In this document: positions 10,715 to 26,196 of the stretch, in pieces | How positions within the stretch are numbered: position 1 is the first letter of the stretch | How the letters are laid out: each line of letters starts with the position of its first letter | Origin: Listeria cornellensis FSL F6-0969 | GTDB taxonomy: Bacteria > Bacillota > Bacilli > Lactobacillales > Listeriaceae | Direction: 5' to 3' | Assembly (NCBI RefSeq): GCF_000525855.1 | Contig: NZ_AODE01000009.1 | Span: 1-50,917, forward strand | DNA length: 50,917 nucleotides | Notes under the pieces: model-generated | What the model was told of the DNA's origin: nothing | The model's input: the letters and a program-made list of their open reading frames with translations, nothing else | The model's database searches: none | Position numbers and translations under genes: made by a program

Positions 10715-11275
10715 ATGAAAATAGCGATTTTTGCCTCGGGATCGGGTAGTAATTTTCAGGCGCTTGTGGACGATGCGGTGATTAAGGAATCGGTGGCGTT
10801 ACTCGTTTGTGATAAACCGGGCGCGTATGTGTTGGAGCGGGCAGAGGCAGCTGGGATTCCAGTGTTTGTCTTTGCTCCGAAGGCTTTCGCGGATAAAGTG
10901 GCTTTTGAACGGGAAATCGTGGCTAAATTGCAAGAATCAGGAGTAGAATTTCTCGTTTTGGCGGGATATATGCGTTTGATTGGGCCAACGTTACTGGAAG
11001 CGTATGAAAACAAGATTGTTAATTTGCATCCGTCGCTACTTCCGGCTTTTCCTGGGAAAGATGCGATTGGTCAGGCTGTTGAGGCTGGCGTATCCGAAAC
11101 AGGTGTCACCGCGCATTTTGTCGATGCTGGAATGGACACGGGGCCGATTATCGCGCAGCAGTCGGTTGCCATTTTGCGAGAAGATACGGTCGATTCGCTC
11201 ACGAAGAGAATACATAAAGTAGAGCATGCATTTTATCCAGAAGTGGTCAAAAAAATAATAGGGGGACAATCATGA
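10715..11275 (+). CDS. purN: Phosphoribosylglycinamide formyltransferase PurN
   Basis: 186 residues. It formylates GAR with 10-formyl-THF. The GAR-binding loop GSGSNFQAL (10-18), the catalytic [12 protein letters not shown] segment with Asn103 and His105, and the Asp in [10 protein letters not shown] (near 141) are all present. ATG 10715 is preceded by GGAGG within the end of purM. The gene ends in a 4-base ATGA overlap with purH. Confidence 0.96.
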   Translation: MKIAIFASGSGSNFQALVDDAVIKESVALLVCDKPGAYVLERAEAAGIPVFVFAPKAFADKVAFEREIVAKLQESGVEFLVLAGYMRLIGPTLLEAYENKIVNLHPSLLPAFPGKDAIGQAVEAGVSETGVTAHFVDAGMDTGPIIAQQSVAILREDTVDSLTKRIHKVEHAFYPEVVKKIIGGQS

Positions 11276-12801
11276 AAAGAGCGTTAATTAGTGTGTCAGA
11301 TAAAACGGGTGTCGTGGAGTTCGCGAAATCGCTTGTGGAGCTTGGTTTTGAGATTATTTCAACGGGTGGAACGAAGAAGGCGCTAGAGGATAGTGCGATT
11401 CCAGTAATTGGAATTGAGGAAGTGACTGATTTTCCAGAGATGTTGGACGGGCGTGTGAAGACGCTACATCCGGCGATTCATGGTGGGTTGCTTGCTCGGC
11501 GTGATGATGCGGCGCACATGGCGGCGATTGAGGCGCATGATATTGCTAAAATTGATCTCGTTTGTGTGAACTTGTATCCGTTCCAAGAAACGATTGCAAA
11601 ACCTGGTGTGAAGCTTGGTGAGGCAATTGAAAATATCGACATCGGTGGGCCATCGATGTTGCGTTCGGCGGCGAAAAACTATGCGGCGGTGACGGTTGTT
11701 GTCGATAGTGCGGATTATGCGCCTGTTTTAGAGGAACTTGGCGATCATGGCGCGGTTACTTTTGAAACGAATCAGCGCTTAGCGGCGAAGGTTTTCCGTC
11801 ATACGGCGGCTTATGATGCGTTGATTGCGGGCTATTTAACGGAGATTGTTGGCGAGGAATTCCCTGAAAAATTAACATTGACGTATAATAAAAAACAGGA
11901 TTTGCGTTACGGTGAGAATCCGCATCAACAGGCGGCGTTTTATACAGAACCGCTTGGCACGCAAAATTCAATTAGTGAGGCGAAACAATTGCACGGCAAG
12001 GAGTTGTCGTATAATAATATTCGTGATACGGATGCAGCGCTTCGGATTTCATCTGAATTTACAGAACCTGTGGCGGTAGCCGTGAAGCACATGAACCCGT
12101 GCGGCGTCGGTGTTGGTAATACGCCAGAAGAAGCGTATTTGAAAGCCTATGAAGCGGATGAGACTTCGATTTTTGGTGGCATTGTTGCGATTAATCGGGA
12201 GGTCGATGCGGCGACGGCAACACATATGAGTCAAATTTTCCTAGAGATTATTATCGCGCCGAGTTTTTCAGAGGAAGCTTTCGCGATTTTATCCCAGAAG
12301 AAGAACATCCGGTTGTTGACGGTTCCTTTTGCGGGGCCAGTGAATGCAGTGGAAAAAACGTCGGTAATTGGCGGATTATTATTGCAAGATGGTGATGCGG
12401 TGGCAGAAGATGTGGCGACGTATGAAGTCGTGACGGATGCAGAGCCGACAGAAAGTGAGTGGAAAGCGCTTGTTGCCCAGTGGAAAATTGTGAAACACGT
12501 GAAGTCGAACGCGATTGTTGTTGGAAATGCGTCACAAACACTTGGAATTGGTGCGGGCCAAATGAATCGGATTGGTTCAGCGCTGATTGCTCTCAATCAA
12601 GCGGGAGACAAGGCTCAGGGCGCAGTTCTAGCTTCGGATGCTTTTTTCCCGATGGACGATACGGTGGAGGCTGCGGCTAAAGCTGGGATTAAAGCGATCA
12701 TTCAACCAGGTGGCTCAATCAAGGATAAAGAATCGATTGCGATGGCGAATAAGTATGGTATTGCAATGGTTCTCACACATGTCCGCCATTTCAAACATTA
12801 A
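11272..12801 (+). CDS. purH: Bifunctional AICAR transformylase / IMP cyclohydrolase PurH
   Basis: 509 residues. The N-terminal MGS-like domain (about 1-190, with [11 protein letters not shown] and [16 protein letters not shown]) closes the ring to IMP. The C-terminal domain transfers the formyl group to AICAR; its active-site Lys-His pair is in [13 protein letters not shown] near residue 270. It completes the route to IMP. AGGGGGAC lies before the ATG, which overlaps the purN stop. Confidence 0.97.
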   Translation: MKRALISVSDKTGVVEFAKSLVELGFEIISTGGTKKALEDSAIPVIGIEEVTDFPEMLDGRVKTLHPAIHGGLLARRDDAAHMAAIEAHDIAKIDLVCVNLYPFQETIAKPGVKLGEAIENIDIGGPSMLRSAAKNYAAVTVVVDSADYAPVLEELGDHGAVTFETNQRLAAKVFRHTAAYDALIAGYLTEIVGEEFPEKLTLTYNKKQDLRYGENPHQQAAFYTEPLGTQNSISEAKQLHGKELSYNNIRDTDAALRISSEFTEPVAVAVKHMNPCGVGVGNTPEEAYLKAYEADETSIFGGIVAINREVDAATATHMSQIFLEIIIAPSFSEEAFAILSQKKNIRLLTVPFAGPVNAVEKTSVIGGLLLQDGDAVAEDVATYEVVTDAEPTESEWKALVAQWKIVKHVKSNAIVVGNASQTLGIGAGQMNRIGSALIALNQAGDKAQGAVLASDAFFPMDDTVEAAAKAGIKAIIQPGGSIKDKESIAMANKYGIAMVLTHVRHFKH

Positions 12802-14082
<1,281 letters not shown>

Positions 14083-14083
14083 G

Positions 14084-14136
14084 AAAAAAACGTGTAGTAT
14101 ACCTCAAGATTTTGAGATGTACTGCACGTTTTTTTG
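14084..14136. terminator. Bidirectional terminator between purD and the DUF2207 gene
   Basis: AAAAAAACGTG and CACGTTTTTTT form the outer stem, with a further imperfect inner stem (AGTATACCTCAA / TTGAGATGTACT). A-rich and T-rich flanks on the two sides let it serve both the pur operon and the convergent gene on the minus strand. Confidence 0.9.
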
Positions 14137-14142
14137 TTTGGA

Positions 14143-15991
14143 TTAAAAGGCACCGCCACCTGAGCCTCCGCCGCCTCCACCACTGGAGCCGCCGCTGAAT
14201 CCACCGCCGCTACCGCTACTGGAGGATGAGCTGCTTGCCAATGCGCCACTAAAGGAGCTTTCGAAGGAACTTTGGAAGCTTTCGGCAAATGCTGTGTCCA
14301 TATTAGCATGATTCATACTGCCGAGCATTGCGCCACCGTAATAATAGTATAGCAATCCAGAATGCTGTTGTACTTGTTCTGGTGTGAAGTGAATCGATGC
14401 TGCTTTTAGAACTTCTTTTGTTAGGCCAAGCGAAATCGAATAGGAAAGATAATGATCCCAAATCGCGATAGATCCAACGTCTGCGATATCCATATTTCCA
14501 ACGTCTTTAATATAGTGCTTAAAAGCGTGCCATTTCGCGAATTCTTCCGCGCCTTCTTGGTTTTTAATAGGAAACTGAGTGACCCAAAAGATAATTAGGA
14601 CAACGAAGGCAACAATGCTGATAATGCAAGCGAATAAGGAGAAAATGCTTGTGAAAATACTGAAGATGACAATGCCAATACCGATCAAAATACTGGCGGT
14701 CAAACAACCAACGAGGAGTTTAGTTGCCTTGGAGCTAGCTGCTGTATCGAAATACTCATATTTTGTTGCTTCATTGTTCACACCATTTTTCCAACTTGTG
14801 AACGAACTTGTAAAGGCCGTTTTATTTTTCTTTGCGTAGGAATTGATTTCTTTTAATGTAACTTTTTCACCATCACCAATCTTATCAATAAGCCATGTGA
14901 TTAATCTTGTCTCGTGTTGTAAAAGTGCCATTGGAGAGGGAACTGGTAATTTCATGATGGTATATGTGGCCTTTTTCTTGTTGCCTGAAACGTGTGAAAG
15001 TTCTTCTATGGTGAGCTGCCGTTTGCGAACTAAGTCCATAATCGTTGCGACGATATCGTTTGTGCCAGTTTTCATGAAAATAAGTTTATTCATGACAGCA
15101 GGGGACATGTCGAGCGGAATATCATGGAAATATTTATCTTTGAAAACTGTTACCTTTGATTTTGTGTATTTTACATAGGTAAGAATGATTGTAAGGATGA
15201 CGAGTAGCAAAATAAGCAAACTGCCACCATAAAAAATGGTTTTTGCGAGTGTTCGCTTAAAATTGGCTTGCTCGGCGAGTTTAGCTTCCTGTGCTTGGAC
15301 GGCTGCTTTTTTATCGACGGCTTGAATATTTTGATTGAATGGTACGACATTGTTCGGAAAAATAACGTGCGCTTCGACAAATTGACCAGCTTTGACGTTA
15401 TCGGCGGTTAGCTTCACGGTTTTATTATCTTGTAGCGAAACTGTTCCGTCGAGCGGTCCGTGCGCCCATGCTTGAAGTTCACCATTCTGCGTTGCTTTTG
15501 GGAGCATAATTGTGATAGCCACATGATCCAGGTTTTCTTCCCAGTTCTTTCCGACCAGCTTGCGATTGAATTCTGCAGTATCATTGTAATTGATAATCGC
15601 GTTTTTTTAACGTATAGGTGTAGGTGAAATCTTTCGCTGCCGTATCTGTTGGGGAGTAGACCCGAATTTTCAATGTATCGCCAACATAATTCGCTTTAAA
15701 AGTACCAGTGTGTTCTGAGTCACTGCTAACAAAAGGTTCACCATCAACAGCTACTTGTAAATCCGTAATCTGTGGAAGTCCAGACGTATCAATATCCATC
15801 GTGGCTCCATTAAATGCGCCATCGAAATCATAGCGGACATTTTCGGTAATTCTTGCTGTTCCATTTTGCTGAATCTGGACATAGTTTTCATACTTTGGTA
15901 TTGTAAAGGAGCGATCCGCCGAGACTGGCAGATGGAATGTTACGAGAATCATGAATAAGAGTGAGAAAAATAAGATAACTTTTGCTTTCAT
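14143..15991 (-). CDS. DUF2207 membrane protein, reading frame interrupted
   Basis: This is a secreted/membrane protein of the DUF2207 family, function unknown. It has a signal peptide (first ~25 residues, ending near PVSA), a long extracellular domain, membrane segments in the middle and a second pair later. The tail is rich in Ser and Gly (last ~30 residues). The frame breaks at a run of seven T (15602-15608, plus strand). With six, TYTLKN continues into AIINYNDTAEF and the protein is 615 residues. This fits a base-calling error or an inactivated gene. The start at 15991 has AGGAGG upstream. It is convergent with purD. Confidence 0.85.
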
Positions 15992-16118
15992 GTGTAGACC
16001 TCCTTTTTATAGGATTAGTATAGCATGTTCGCGTGGCTTTTTGAACCTTCTTGTTGTGTTATTCACACCAGTGCGTTAAAATGGTAAAGAAGAGTCTGAG
16101 TAAAATGGAGGTATACGC

Positions 16119-16413
16119 ATGCAAATAGAAAAACTGCGTGGTGAAGGTCTAGATACGTTTTTTTAAAGGGATCTTGGCACTGGAGAATTTAGAAGAATGT
16201 TATGCTTTCTTCGATGATGTATGCACAGTAAATGAAATTCAATCGATGTCGCAACGTTTTCAAGTGGCTAGAATGCTACATGACGGCAAGACGTATAATG
16301 TTATTGAAGCAGAAACCGGCGCCAGCACGGCAACGATTTCACGCGTAAAACGGTCTCTAAATTACGGGAACGACATGTACGAAGTGGTTTTTGATCGAAT
16401 GAAGGATAAATAA
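16119..16413 (+). CDS. yerC: YerC/YecD family TrpR-related regulator, frame interrupted
   Basis: A small TrpR-like helix-turn-helix protein, about 97 residues when intact. The start is ATG 16119 (MQIEKLRGEGLDTFFKG) with GGAGG upstream. After seven T at 16158-16164 the frame shifts; six T give FFKGILALENLEECYAFFDD. The recognition region TGASTATISRVKRSLNYG is intact downstream. YerC lies near pcrB-pcrA in other Bacilli. Because the rest is well conserved, an extra T in the read is more likely than true loss. Confidence 0.85.
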
Positions 16414-16421
16414 GTTACAAG

Positions 16422-16455
16422 AAGCGTTCTGATTTGGAGCGCTTTTTGTTTTTTT
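16422..16455 (+). terminator. Terminator after yerC
   Basis: AAGCGTTCT pairs with GGAGCGCTT (9 bp with wobbles) around a 5-base loop, followed by T-rich sequence. The 3' end of the convergent symporter gene reaches into this region. Confidence 0.8.
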
Positions 16456-17806
16456 AAAAAAGGCAAGATTCCAATTGCGTATAGGAAAACCAGTATAATC
16501 GCGAGGGGTGCGATGTATTTTAGCAAGAACAACCAGATGATGAAGAACTTTTTCCCAAATCGGCTACTTGTTGTAAATTCGTCCCATAGCAGTTGACGTG
16601 GTAGGCGGAATCCAACGAAAATGGCTGTAAATAAGGCGCCTAATGGCAGAATGATGTTAGATGCTAAATAATCAGAAGCAGTAAATATCGTCATGCCAAA
16701 AATGGTGACATGATGCCAAAATACCAAAGCTTAGCGCTGCTGGAATAGTGAGTAAGAAAATGAAGCTCCCCATAATCCAAGGTGCCAATTTACGGCCTCC
16801 TAATCGTTTCATAAATGGCGCTGTTGCTGTTTCAAGTAAGGAAAAGCTAGATGATAGCGCGGCGAAAAAGAACAGGATTAAGAACACGATAAAGAAGAAA
16901 GTTCCGAATGGTAGCTGGTTGAAAATGGAGGGGAGTATCACGAATAGGATACCCGGTCCCATATTCGGCACAATACCGAACGAAAATACTGCAGGAAAAA
17001 TGGCGAGCCCAACAAAGAGCGATATAATGATGCTTAAAATGGCGACAGATGCAGAGGCGCCAGGAATGCTTGTTTTGCGATTTAAATAGGAACCATACGT
17101 GACCATGACAGAAATCCCGACGCTGAGTGAGAAGAAAGCCTGACCAAGGATAATAATGATGGTTTTACTGTCAATTTTTGAAAAATCAGGACGTAGAAAA
17201 TAGTGAAGCCCGTCCAATGCGTTAGGTAGCGTCAAGGATCGAATAATTAGAATAATAAAAAGAATGAATAGAGCAGGAAGGATAACTTTACTTGTTCGCT
17301 CGATTCCAGCACGAACGCCTTGTGTTACAATGAGTACATTTAATAGAAGGAAGATACCAGTTCCGGCAATAGCAATCGCTGTATTGGCTGTTACTAAATC
17401 AAATTGAAGCGAAAGTTGCGCTTGATTGCCATGACTGACAGAGCCACTAATTGCCTTGACAAGATAGCCGAGGATCCAACCACCGACGACTCCGTAAAAA
17501 GCGAGAACTAAGATGGCGCCGAAAACCCCCATTTTTCCAAGCAAATTCCAATGTGTGCCAGGTGCGAGAACTTTGTACGCTGTGATAGCATCGCTTTGAG
17601 AGCTGCGACCAATAATGAATTCACCAATCAAAATGGGTAGGACAACTAAAAAAAGTAAGGGCTGTAAACAAAAGAAAGAATGCGCCGCCGCCTGCAGTGG
17701 AAGCGATATAGGGTAATTTCCAAATAGCACCGATTCCTATGGCGGAACCAGCAGAAGCTAAAACGAATCCTAATTTCGAACTCCATTGTTCTCTATTTCT
17801 ATTCAT
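16455..17806 (-). CDS. SNF-family sodium-dependent transporter, frame interrupted
   Basis: A neurotransmitter:sodium symporter family protein with about 11 membrane segments. The first segment carries the sodium/substrate motif [14 protein letters not shown]. The start at 17806 has AAAGGAAG upstream. There are two clear frame breaks. One is at seven A (17648-17654); six give [17 protein letters not shown]. The other is one surplus base at about 16705-16715 between GILAS and VTIFGMTIF, not in a long run. The 3' end is uncertain. As written, the frame runs on to 16362 and overlaps yerC; one fewer base in the six-A run at 16456-16461 would stop it near 16455 after GILPF. Transported solute unknown. 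Confidence 0.8.
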
Positions 17807-18098
17807 CGACGACTTCCTTTCATATCAAAAAAGACTGGGACATAACTCGAAATAAGGAGAAAATGCCTAACCCATTGTGGAGGGGAAGGATGAAAACGTC
17901 ACTTGATATAAATCGAGCACTTACTGTCAACTTATCTGAGTTATATACCAGACTCCTATCGCGATAGGATCTAATTTTATAGGTTTATCATAGCACAGAA
18001 TATTTCTGATTGCATCCTCTTTTTGGGAAAAGTTAAAGATTTTCATAAAAGCGTCTAGGAAGTGGTGCGGGAGCTGCTCAAAAATGGTATACTTATAG
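17807..18098. other. Intergenic region between the SNF transporter and the hairpin element
   Basis: No recognisable gene. It holds the predicted minus-strand promoter of the transporter, a 16-base perfect palindrome TCCTATCGCGATAGGA (17954-17969), and an unsupported 25-codon plus-strand ORF (17890-17967) behind GAGGGGAAGG. There is also a possible extended -10 element TGGTATACT (18085-18093) that could start the pcrB transcript. Confidence 0.5.
17903..17930 (-). promoter_or_regulatory. Possible promoter of the SNF transporter gene
   Basis: On the minus strand TTGACA (17930-17925) is followed after 16 bases by TATCAA (17908-17903). It would start a ~90-base leader. The -35 element is perfect and the -10 is moderate. 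Confidence 0.4.
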
Positions 18099-18222
18099 GT
18101 GGCGCGTGACGCGACAAACGCCTATCTCCGTCGTTAAAGTCTGTGCTTCGGTGCTCATGTACAGTCGTACACTCCGCTCCGATGCCCGACTTTGCCTAGG
18201 ATCTAGACATTTGTCGCGCCAC
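18099..18222. repeat. Long imperfect hairpin element in the pcrB leader
   Basis: Outer arms are GTGGCGCG (18099-18106) and CGCGCCAC (18215-18222), with an alternative pair GCGACAAA (18111-18118) and TTTGTCGC (18210-18217). Inner arms are AAAGTC (18136-18141) and GACTTT (18188-18193). At the tip, TGTAC / GTACA pairs around AGTC (18163-18166). The sides between the arms are partly complementary. The GC-rich make-up differs from its surroundings. I see only this one copy in the window. A dispersed palindromic repeat is likely; a structured leader RNA is the alternative. Confidence 0.6.
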
Positions 18223-18261
18223 GCTAGTTCGTAGGGAATTCGTGGATGGAGGGGCTTTATT

Positions 18262-18927
18262 GTGAGACATTTATTTAAGTTGGATCCTGCGAAGTGTCTG
18301 CCGGATGGGGCTGTGGATCGGTTGGTTCGGTCTGGTACGGATGGTTTTATTATCGGAGGATCGGATGGATTGCGGATGGATGCGGTGCAGGGCTTGTTTC
18401 GGGATTTTGCGAGTCGGGGATTGCCGGTTTTTATGGAGGTTAGTGATGAGGCGATGATTGTGCCTGGTGCGAGCCAATATTTAATTCCGATGGTGCTGAA
18501 TACGACGGATGTGAAGTGGTTGCTCGGTGCGCATCATGGGATTGTCAAGCAGTATGGTGACTTTATTCCGTGGCCGCATGTTTTGGTGGAAGGGTATTGT
18601 ATTTTAAATCCGGATGCAAAGGCGGCGCAACTGGCGAAGGCGAATACGGATTTGACGGAAAGTGATGTTGCGGCTTATGCGAGTATTGCGGAAAATATGC
18701 TGCGATTACCAGTTTTTTATGTCGAGTATAGTGGTGTTTTTGGTGATAGTCGAATGCTTCAAGCGGCGCGGAATGAGCTTGCGAACACGAAGCTTTGGTA
18801 CGGCGGTGGCATCAGAACGGTCGCCGAGGCACGTGAAATGAGTGAAATCGCGGATGTGATTATTGTCGGTAATATTTTGTATGAAGATTTTGAGCAGGCG
18901 TTGGAAACGGTGAGTGCGGTAAGGTAA
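18262..18927 (+). CDS. pcrB: Heptaprenylglyceryl phosphate synthase PcrB
   Basis: 221 residues, a TIM-barrel prenyltransferase. It attaches a heptaprenyl chain to sn-glycerol-1-phosphate to make an archaeal-type ether lipid in Bacilli. Seen: the N-terminal LFKLDPAK, GTDGFIIGGSDG (near 27-38), FYVEYSG and the phosphate-binding LWYGGGIRTVAEA near 175-190. GTG 18262 follows GGAGGGG. It sits upstream of pcrA as in B. subtilis. Its leader contains the long hairpin element. No gene for the G1P-making enzyme is evident in this window. Confidence 0.93.
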   Translation: MRHLFKLDPAKCLPDGAVDRLVRSGTDGFIIGGSDGLRMDAVQGLFRDFASRGLPVFMEVSDEAMIVPGASQYLIPMVLNTTDVKWLLGAHHGIVKQYGDFIPWPHVLVEGYCILNPDAKAAQLAKANTDLTESDVAAYASIAENMLRLPVFYVEYSGVFGDSRMLQAARNELANTKLWYGGGIRTVAEAREMSEIADVIIVGNILYEDFEQALETVSAVR

Positions 18928-18933
18928 TATCAC

Positions 18934-18962
18934 TTGCTTTCGGTTGCTTAAAAAGTTAAAAT
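18934..18962 (+). promoter_or_regulatory. Promoter of pcrA-ligA-camS
   Basis: TTGCTT (18934-18939), a 17-base spacer and TAAAAT (18957-18962), ending 36 bases before the pcrA start codon. Confidence 0.55.
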
Positions 18963-18998
18963 AAGAACAAATGTTTGTATTGGCGGTGTGAGGATAAA

Positions 18999-21194
18999 AT
19001 GCAATTAAATGCGGAAGATTTAGTAAAAGGATTGAATCCACAACAGAAGAAGGCGGTCGAAGCAACAGAGGGACCTCTTTTGATTATGGCTGGGGCAGGA
19101 AGTGGGAAGACGCGTGTTTTGACGCATCGTATCGCTTACTTGATGAAAGAGCGTGGTGTGAATCCCTATAATATTTTGGCGATTACGTTTACGAATAAGG
19201 CGGCGCGTGAGATGAAAGCGCGTGTTGGCAATTTGCTTGGACCAGAAGCGGAATCGATTTGGATTTCGACGTTTCACTCGATGTGCGTGCGAATTTTGCG
19301 CCGGGATATTGAGCGGATTGGATTTAACCGCAATTTTACGATTTTGGATGGCGGGGACCAACTTTCGGTTATTAAGGGCATTTTAAAAGATAAGAACGTG
19401 GATGCGAAGAAGTTTGAGCCTCGTGGTATTTTGGCGGCGATTAGTAATGCGAAGAACGAGCTGATGAACGCGGAGGAGTACAAGAAGGAAGCATTTGGAT
19501 TTTTTGACCAAATGGTTGCGGATGTGTACGTGGAATATGAGAAGAAACTGAAAAAGAACCAGTCGCTTGATTTCGATGATTTGATTATGGTGACGATTCA
19601 ATTGTTTGAACGTGTGCCGGACGTGTTGGAGTTTTATCAGCGGAAGTTTCAGTATATTCATGTGGATGAGTATCAAGATACGAACCATGCGCAATATATT
19701 TTAGTGAAATTACTGGCGGCGCGATTCCGTAATCTCTGTGTTGTTGGGGATTCGGATCAGTCGATTTATGGCTGGCGAGGTGCGGATATTACGAACATCA
19801 TGTCGTTTGAGAAGGATTATCCGAATGCGCAGACGATTTTGTTAGAAGAGAATTATCGGTCGACGAAGCGGATTTTGGAAGCTGCGAACCGCGTAATTGA
19901 GAACAATAGTAATCGGAAAGCCAAGAATCTTTGGACGAATAATGATGAAGGTAAGAAAATTTTCTATCACAAGGCGCTCACGGAGAAAGAAGAAGCTTCG
20001 TACGTTGTTGGGAAAATTCAAGAGGTAGTCAAGGAGACGAATCGTCCACTATCTGATTTCGCGATACTTTATCGGACGAATGCGCAGTCGCGTGTGATGG
20101 AGGAATTCTTCATGAAGTCGAATATGGCGTACCAGATGGTTGGCGGCACGAAGTTCTATGATCGTAAGGAGATCAAGGATGTGCTGGCTTACTTACGTCT
20201 GATTTCGAACAATGATGATGATATTAGTTTAGCGCGGATTATTAATGTGCCAAAACGTGGTGTCGGAGCGGGTTCGATGGATAAAGTGGCGAATACGGCA
20301 GCGGCCTATGATTTGACGATTTTTGAAGTGCTGGATCGGATCGAGATGGTCGGGTTATCGGCGAAGATTTCGAAACAATTGGTGGAATTTCATGATTTGA
20401 TTAAAGGCTTCACGCAAATGCAGGATTATTTGTCGGTGACGGAGCTGGTGGAGCAGGTTCTTGAGAAATCGGGATATCGTGCGATGCTGGAAAACGAACG
20501 GACGATTGAGGCACAGACGCGTTTGGAGAATATTGATGAGTTCTTATCTGTGACGCAAAACTTTGAAAAGGAAAGCGATGATAAGACGCTGATTAGCTTT
20601 TTGACGGATTTGGCGCTTGTTGCTGATGTGGATAAGTTGGATGAAGAGGACAAGTCTCGTGGCGCGGTGACGCTCATGACGCTACACTCGGCGAAAGGTT
20701 TGGAGTTCCCCGTTGTCTTTTTAGTGGGACTTGAGGAAGGGATTTTCCCACATAGTCGAGCGCTTTTTGAGGAAGATGAGATGGAAGAGGAACGTCGATT
20801 GGCGTATGTTGGTATCACGCGTGCGGAAGAGGAACTGTATATGACGAGTGCCTTTTCGCGGATGTTATATGGTCGTTCGACGGCGAACAAGGAATCACGT
20901 TTTATTGATGAAATTCCAAATGATTTGATTGAAATGGCGCATGAGAATAGTTTGACGGAAGTGCCGTTTGCCAAATCATCTATGCATAGCAAATCGGTGG
21001 TTGGTTATAGTTCGTCTGGCGCTGAGAAAGAGGCGTGGACGGTTGGCGACAAGGCGAGTCATAAGAAATGGGGCATCGGAACGGTTGTCAGCGTAAAAGG
21101 AACAGGAAGTAACATGGAGCTCGATATCGCTTTTCCGAGTCCAACTGGAGTAAAACGATTGCTGGCGGAATTTGCGCCTGTGGAAAAAGTATAA
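18999..21194 (+). CDS. pcrA: ATP-dependent DNA helicase PcrA
   Basis: 731 residues, a superfamily 1A 3'-5' helicase used in repair and rolling-circle replication. The Walker A is AGAGSGKT (31-38), motif II is VDEYQDT (near 222), motif III is [14 protein letters not shown], and later motifs include [16 protein letters not shown] and [11 protein letters not shown]. The C-terminal Tudor-like, RNA-polymerase-binding tail is present ([13 protein letters not shown]). ATG 18999 matches the family N-terminus MQLN; the upstream in-frame TTG was not used. ligA follows 14 bases later. Confidence 0.97.
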   Translation: MQLNAEDLVKGLNPQQKKAVEATEGPLLIMAGAGSGKTRVLTHRIAYLMKERGVNPYNILAITFTNKAAREMKARVGNLLGPEAESIWISTFHSMCVRILRRDIERIGFNRNFTILDGGDQLSVIKGILKDKNVDAKKFEPRGILAAISNAKNELMNAEEYKKEAFGFFDQMVADVYVEYEKKLKKNQSLDFDDLIMVTIQLFERVPDVLEFYQRKFQYIHVDEYQDTNHAQYILVKLLAARFRNLCVVGDSDQSIYGWRGADITNIMSFEKDYPNAQTILLEENYRSTKRILEAANRVIENNSNRKAKNLWTNNDEGKKIFYHKALTEKEEASYVVGKIQEVVKETNRPLSDFAILYRTNAQSRVMEEFFMKSNMAYQMVGGTKFYDRKEIKDVLAYLRLISNNDDDISLARIINVPKRGVGAGSMDKVANTAAAYDLTIFEVLDRIEMVGLSAKISKQLVEFHDLIKGFTQMQDYLSVTELVEQVLEKSGYRAMLENERTIEAQTRLENIDEFLSVTQNFEKESDDKTLISFLTDLALVADVDKLDEEDKSRGAVTLMTLHSAKGLEFPVVFLVGLEEGIFPHSRALFEEDEMEEERRLAYVGITRAEEELYMTSAFSRMLYGRSTANKESRFIDEIPNDLIEMAHENSLTEVPFAKSSMHSKSVVGYSSSGAEKEAWTVGDKASHKKWGIGTVVSVKGTGSNMELDIAFPSPTGVKRLLAEFAPVEKV

Positions 21195-21202
21195 GTAGGT
21201 GA

Positions 21203-24342
<3,140 letters not shown>

Positions 24343-24352
24343 ATTATTTTTA

Positions 24353-24386
24353 GAAGGTGAGCACTGAGGAATTCGGTGCTTCCTTC
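24353..24386 (+). other. Stem-loop between camS and gatC
   Basis: GAAGG (24353-24357) with CCTTC (24382-24386) and AGCAC with GTGCT form a two-part stem around a GAGGAATTC-containing loop. There is no T run, so it is unlikely to terminate fully. It may be a processing or attenuating element just before the gatC ribosome site. Confidence 0.4.
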
Positions 24387-24409
24387 CAATTTATAAAGGA
24401 GGAAAAATT

Positions 24410-24703
24410 TTGACAACTATTTCAAAAGAAACAGTAGAGCGAGTGGCGAACTTGGCGCGTTTAGAAGTGAGTGATCAAGAGGCGGAAAACTTTGCGAAAC
24501 AATTAGGGAACATCATTCATATGGTGGAGAAATTAGATGAGCTGGATACGGCGAATGTGGAGCCAACGTCGCACGCGATTGAAGTATCCAATGTGTTACG
24601 TGAAGATGCATCAATTGCCGGTTTACCGCGCGAAGAAGTACTAAAAAATGCGCCAGATAAACAAGACGGCATGTTTAAAGTACCGACAATTATGGAAGAC
24701 TAA
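24410..24703 (+). CDS. gatC: Asp-tRNA(Asn)/Glu-tRNA(Gln) amidotransferase subunit C
   Basis: 97 residues, the small subunit that wraps around GatA and stabilises GatCAB. The family core [25 protein letters not shown] and the C-terminal LREDA...NAP segment are clear. It starts with TTG 24410 behind AAAGGAGG at a 7-base spacing; no in-frame ATG lies nearby. It is first in the gatCAB operon. Confidence 0.95.
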   Translation: MTTISKETVERVANLARLEVSDQEAENFAKQLGNIIHMVEKLDELDTANVEPTSHAIEVSNVLREDASIAGLPREEVLKNAPDKQDGMFKVPTIMED

Positions 24704-24729
24704 TTCAGACAAATCAGGAGGGAATTAAT

Positions 24730-26181
24730 TTGGGATTATTTGAGCATTCAGTAAAAGACTTACATGAAAAGCTTGTGAAAAAAGAAATCGCGCCATACGA
24801 TCTTGTGAAAGAATCATTTGACCGCATTGATGCTGTTGAGGATAAAGTGAAATCGTTCATTACGTTAAACCGTGATAAGGCGCTCGACGTGGCGGAAGAA
24901 CTTGGGGATGCTGGGATTGACCCGAATAATATGCTAGCTGGCCTTCCAATCGGGATTAAGGATAACATTGTGACGAAAAATCTGCGCACGACTGCTGCTA
25001 GTAAAATTTTGGAGAACTTTGATCCGATTTATGATGCGACGGTTATGCAAAAATTAAAAGCCGCGCAAACAATCAATATCGGAAAAGTGAACTTGGATGA
25101 GTTTGCGATGGGTTCATCAACCGAGAACTCTTATTTCCAAACAACGACGAATCCGTGGAATTTAAACAAAGTACCTGGTGGTTCTTCGGGTGGTAGTGCT
25201 GCAAGTGTTGCCGCTGGTGAAGTATTATTTTCATTGGGATCAGATACTGGTGGTTCGATTCGTCAGCCTGCTGCATTCTGTGGTGTTGTTGGGATGAAAC
25301 CTACATATGGCCGCGTTTCCCGTTATGGTTTAATCGCCTTTGCTTCATCGCTTGATCAAATTGGACCAATTACGCGTACGGTGGAAGATAATGCGTACTT
25401 GTTAGAAGCTATTTCTGGTGTGGATCCGTATGACTCGACGTCTATCGATCAACCAGTAGAGAACTTCGCTGCTCATTTGACAGGGGATATTAAAGGCTTG
25501 CGCATCGGTGTACCGAAAGAATATATCGGTGAGGGCGTGGAACCAGGCGTGAAAGAAGCGGTTCTAAAAGCATTGAAAACATTAGAAGACTTGGGCGCGA
25601 CATGGGATGAAGTGTCATTACCTCACTCTGAATATGGCGTTGCGAGTTATTATATTTTAGCATCTAGTGAAGCATCTTCTAACCTTGCACGTTTTGATGG
25701 CGTCCGTTACGGTTACCGTTCACCAAATGCGCACACATTAGAAGAACTCTACAAAAAATCACGTGCAGAAGGCTTTGGTGATGAGGTTAAACGCCGTATC
25801 ATGCTTGGAACTTTCGCATTAAGCTCGGGTTACTACGATGCTTACTACAAAAAAGGGCAACAAGCGCGTACGTTGATCAAGCAAGATTTCGCGAATGTAT
25901 TTAAGGATTACGATGTTATTATCGGTCCAAGTGCGCCAACTGTCGCGTTTGATATCGGTGGTTTGATTCATGATCCAATCACGATGTATCTAAATGACTT
26001 GTTGACGATTCCAATTAACTTGGCTGGACTTCCGGCGATTTCGGTTCCTTGTGGATTTTCAGAAGATATGCCAGTCGGCTTGCAAGTGATTGGTAACTAC
26101 TTCGATGAAAAAACGATTTACCGTGTCGCACATGCGTTTGAACAAGCTACAGAATTCCATAAAGAAAAACCAAGTTTATAA
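24730..26181 (+). CDS. gatA: Aspartyl/glutamyl-tRNA amidotransferase subunit A
   Basis: 483 residues, an amidase-signature glutaminase. It releases ammonia from glutamine for conversion of Glu-tRNA(Gln) to Gln-tRNA(Gln). The catalytic triad regions are visible: Lys77 in [10 protein letters not shown], the cis-Ser in [12 protein letters not shown] and the nucleophile Ser in [11 protein letters not shown]. It uses TTG 24730 with AGGAGGG upstream. From here to gatB, codon use shifts slightly toward highly expressed genes. Confidence 0.96.
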   Translation: MGLFEHSVKDLHEKLVKKEIAPYDLVKESFDRIDAVEDKVKSFITLNRDKALDVAEELGDAGIDPNNMLAGLPIGIKDNIVTKNLRTTAASKILENFDPIYDATVMQKLKAAQTINIGKVNLDEFAMGSSTENSYFQTTTNPWNLNKVPGGSSGGSAASVAAGEVLFSLGSDTGGSIRQPAAFCGVVGMKPTYGRVSRYGLIAFASSLDQIGPITRTVEDNAYLLEAISGVDPYDSTSIDQPVENFAAHLTGDIKGLRIGVPKEYIGEGVEPGVKEAVLKALKTLEDLGATWDEVSLPHSEYGVASYYILASSEASSNLARFDGVRYGYRSPNAHTLEELYKKSRAEGFGDEVKRRIMLGTFALSSGYYDAYYKKGQQARTLIKQDFANVFKDYDVIIGPSAPTVAFDIGGLIHDPITMYLNDLLTIPINLAGLPAISVPCGFSEDMPVGLQVIGNYFDEKTIYRVAHAFEQATEFHKEKPSL

Positions 26182-26196
26182 GGGAGGGCGAGACAT

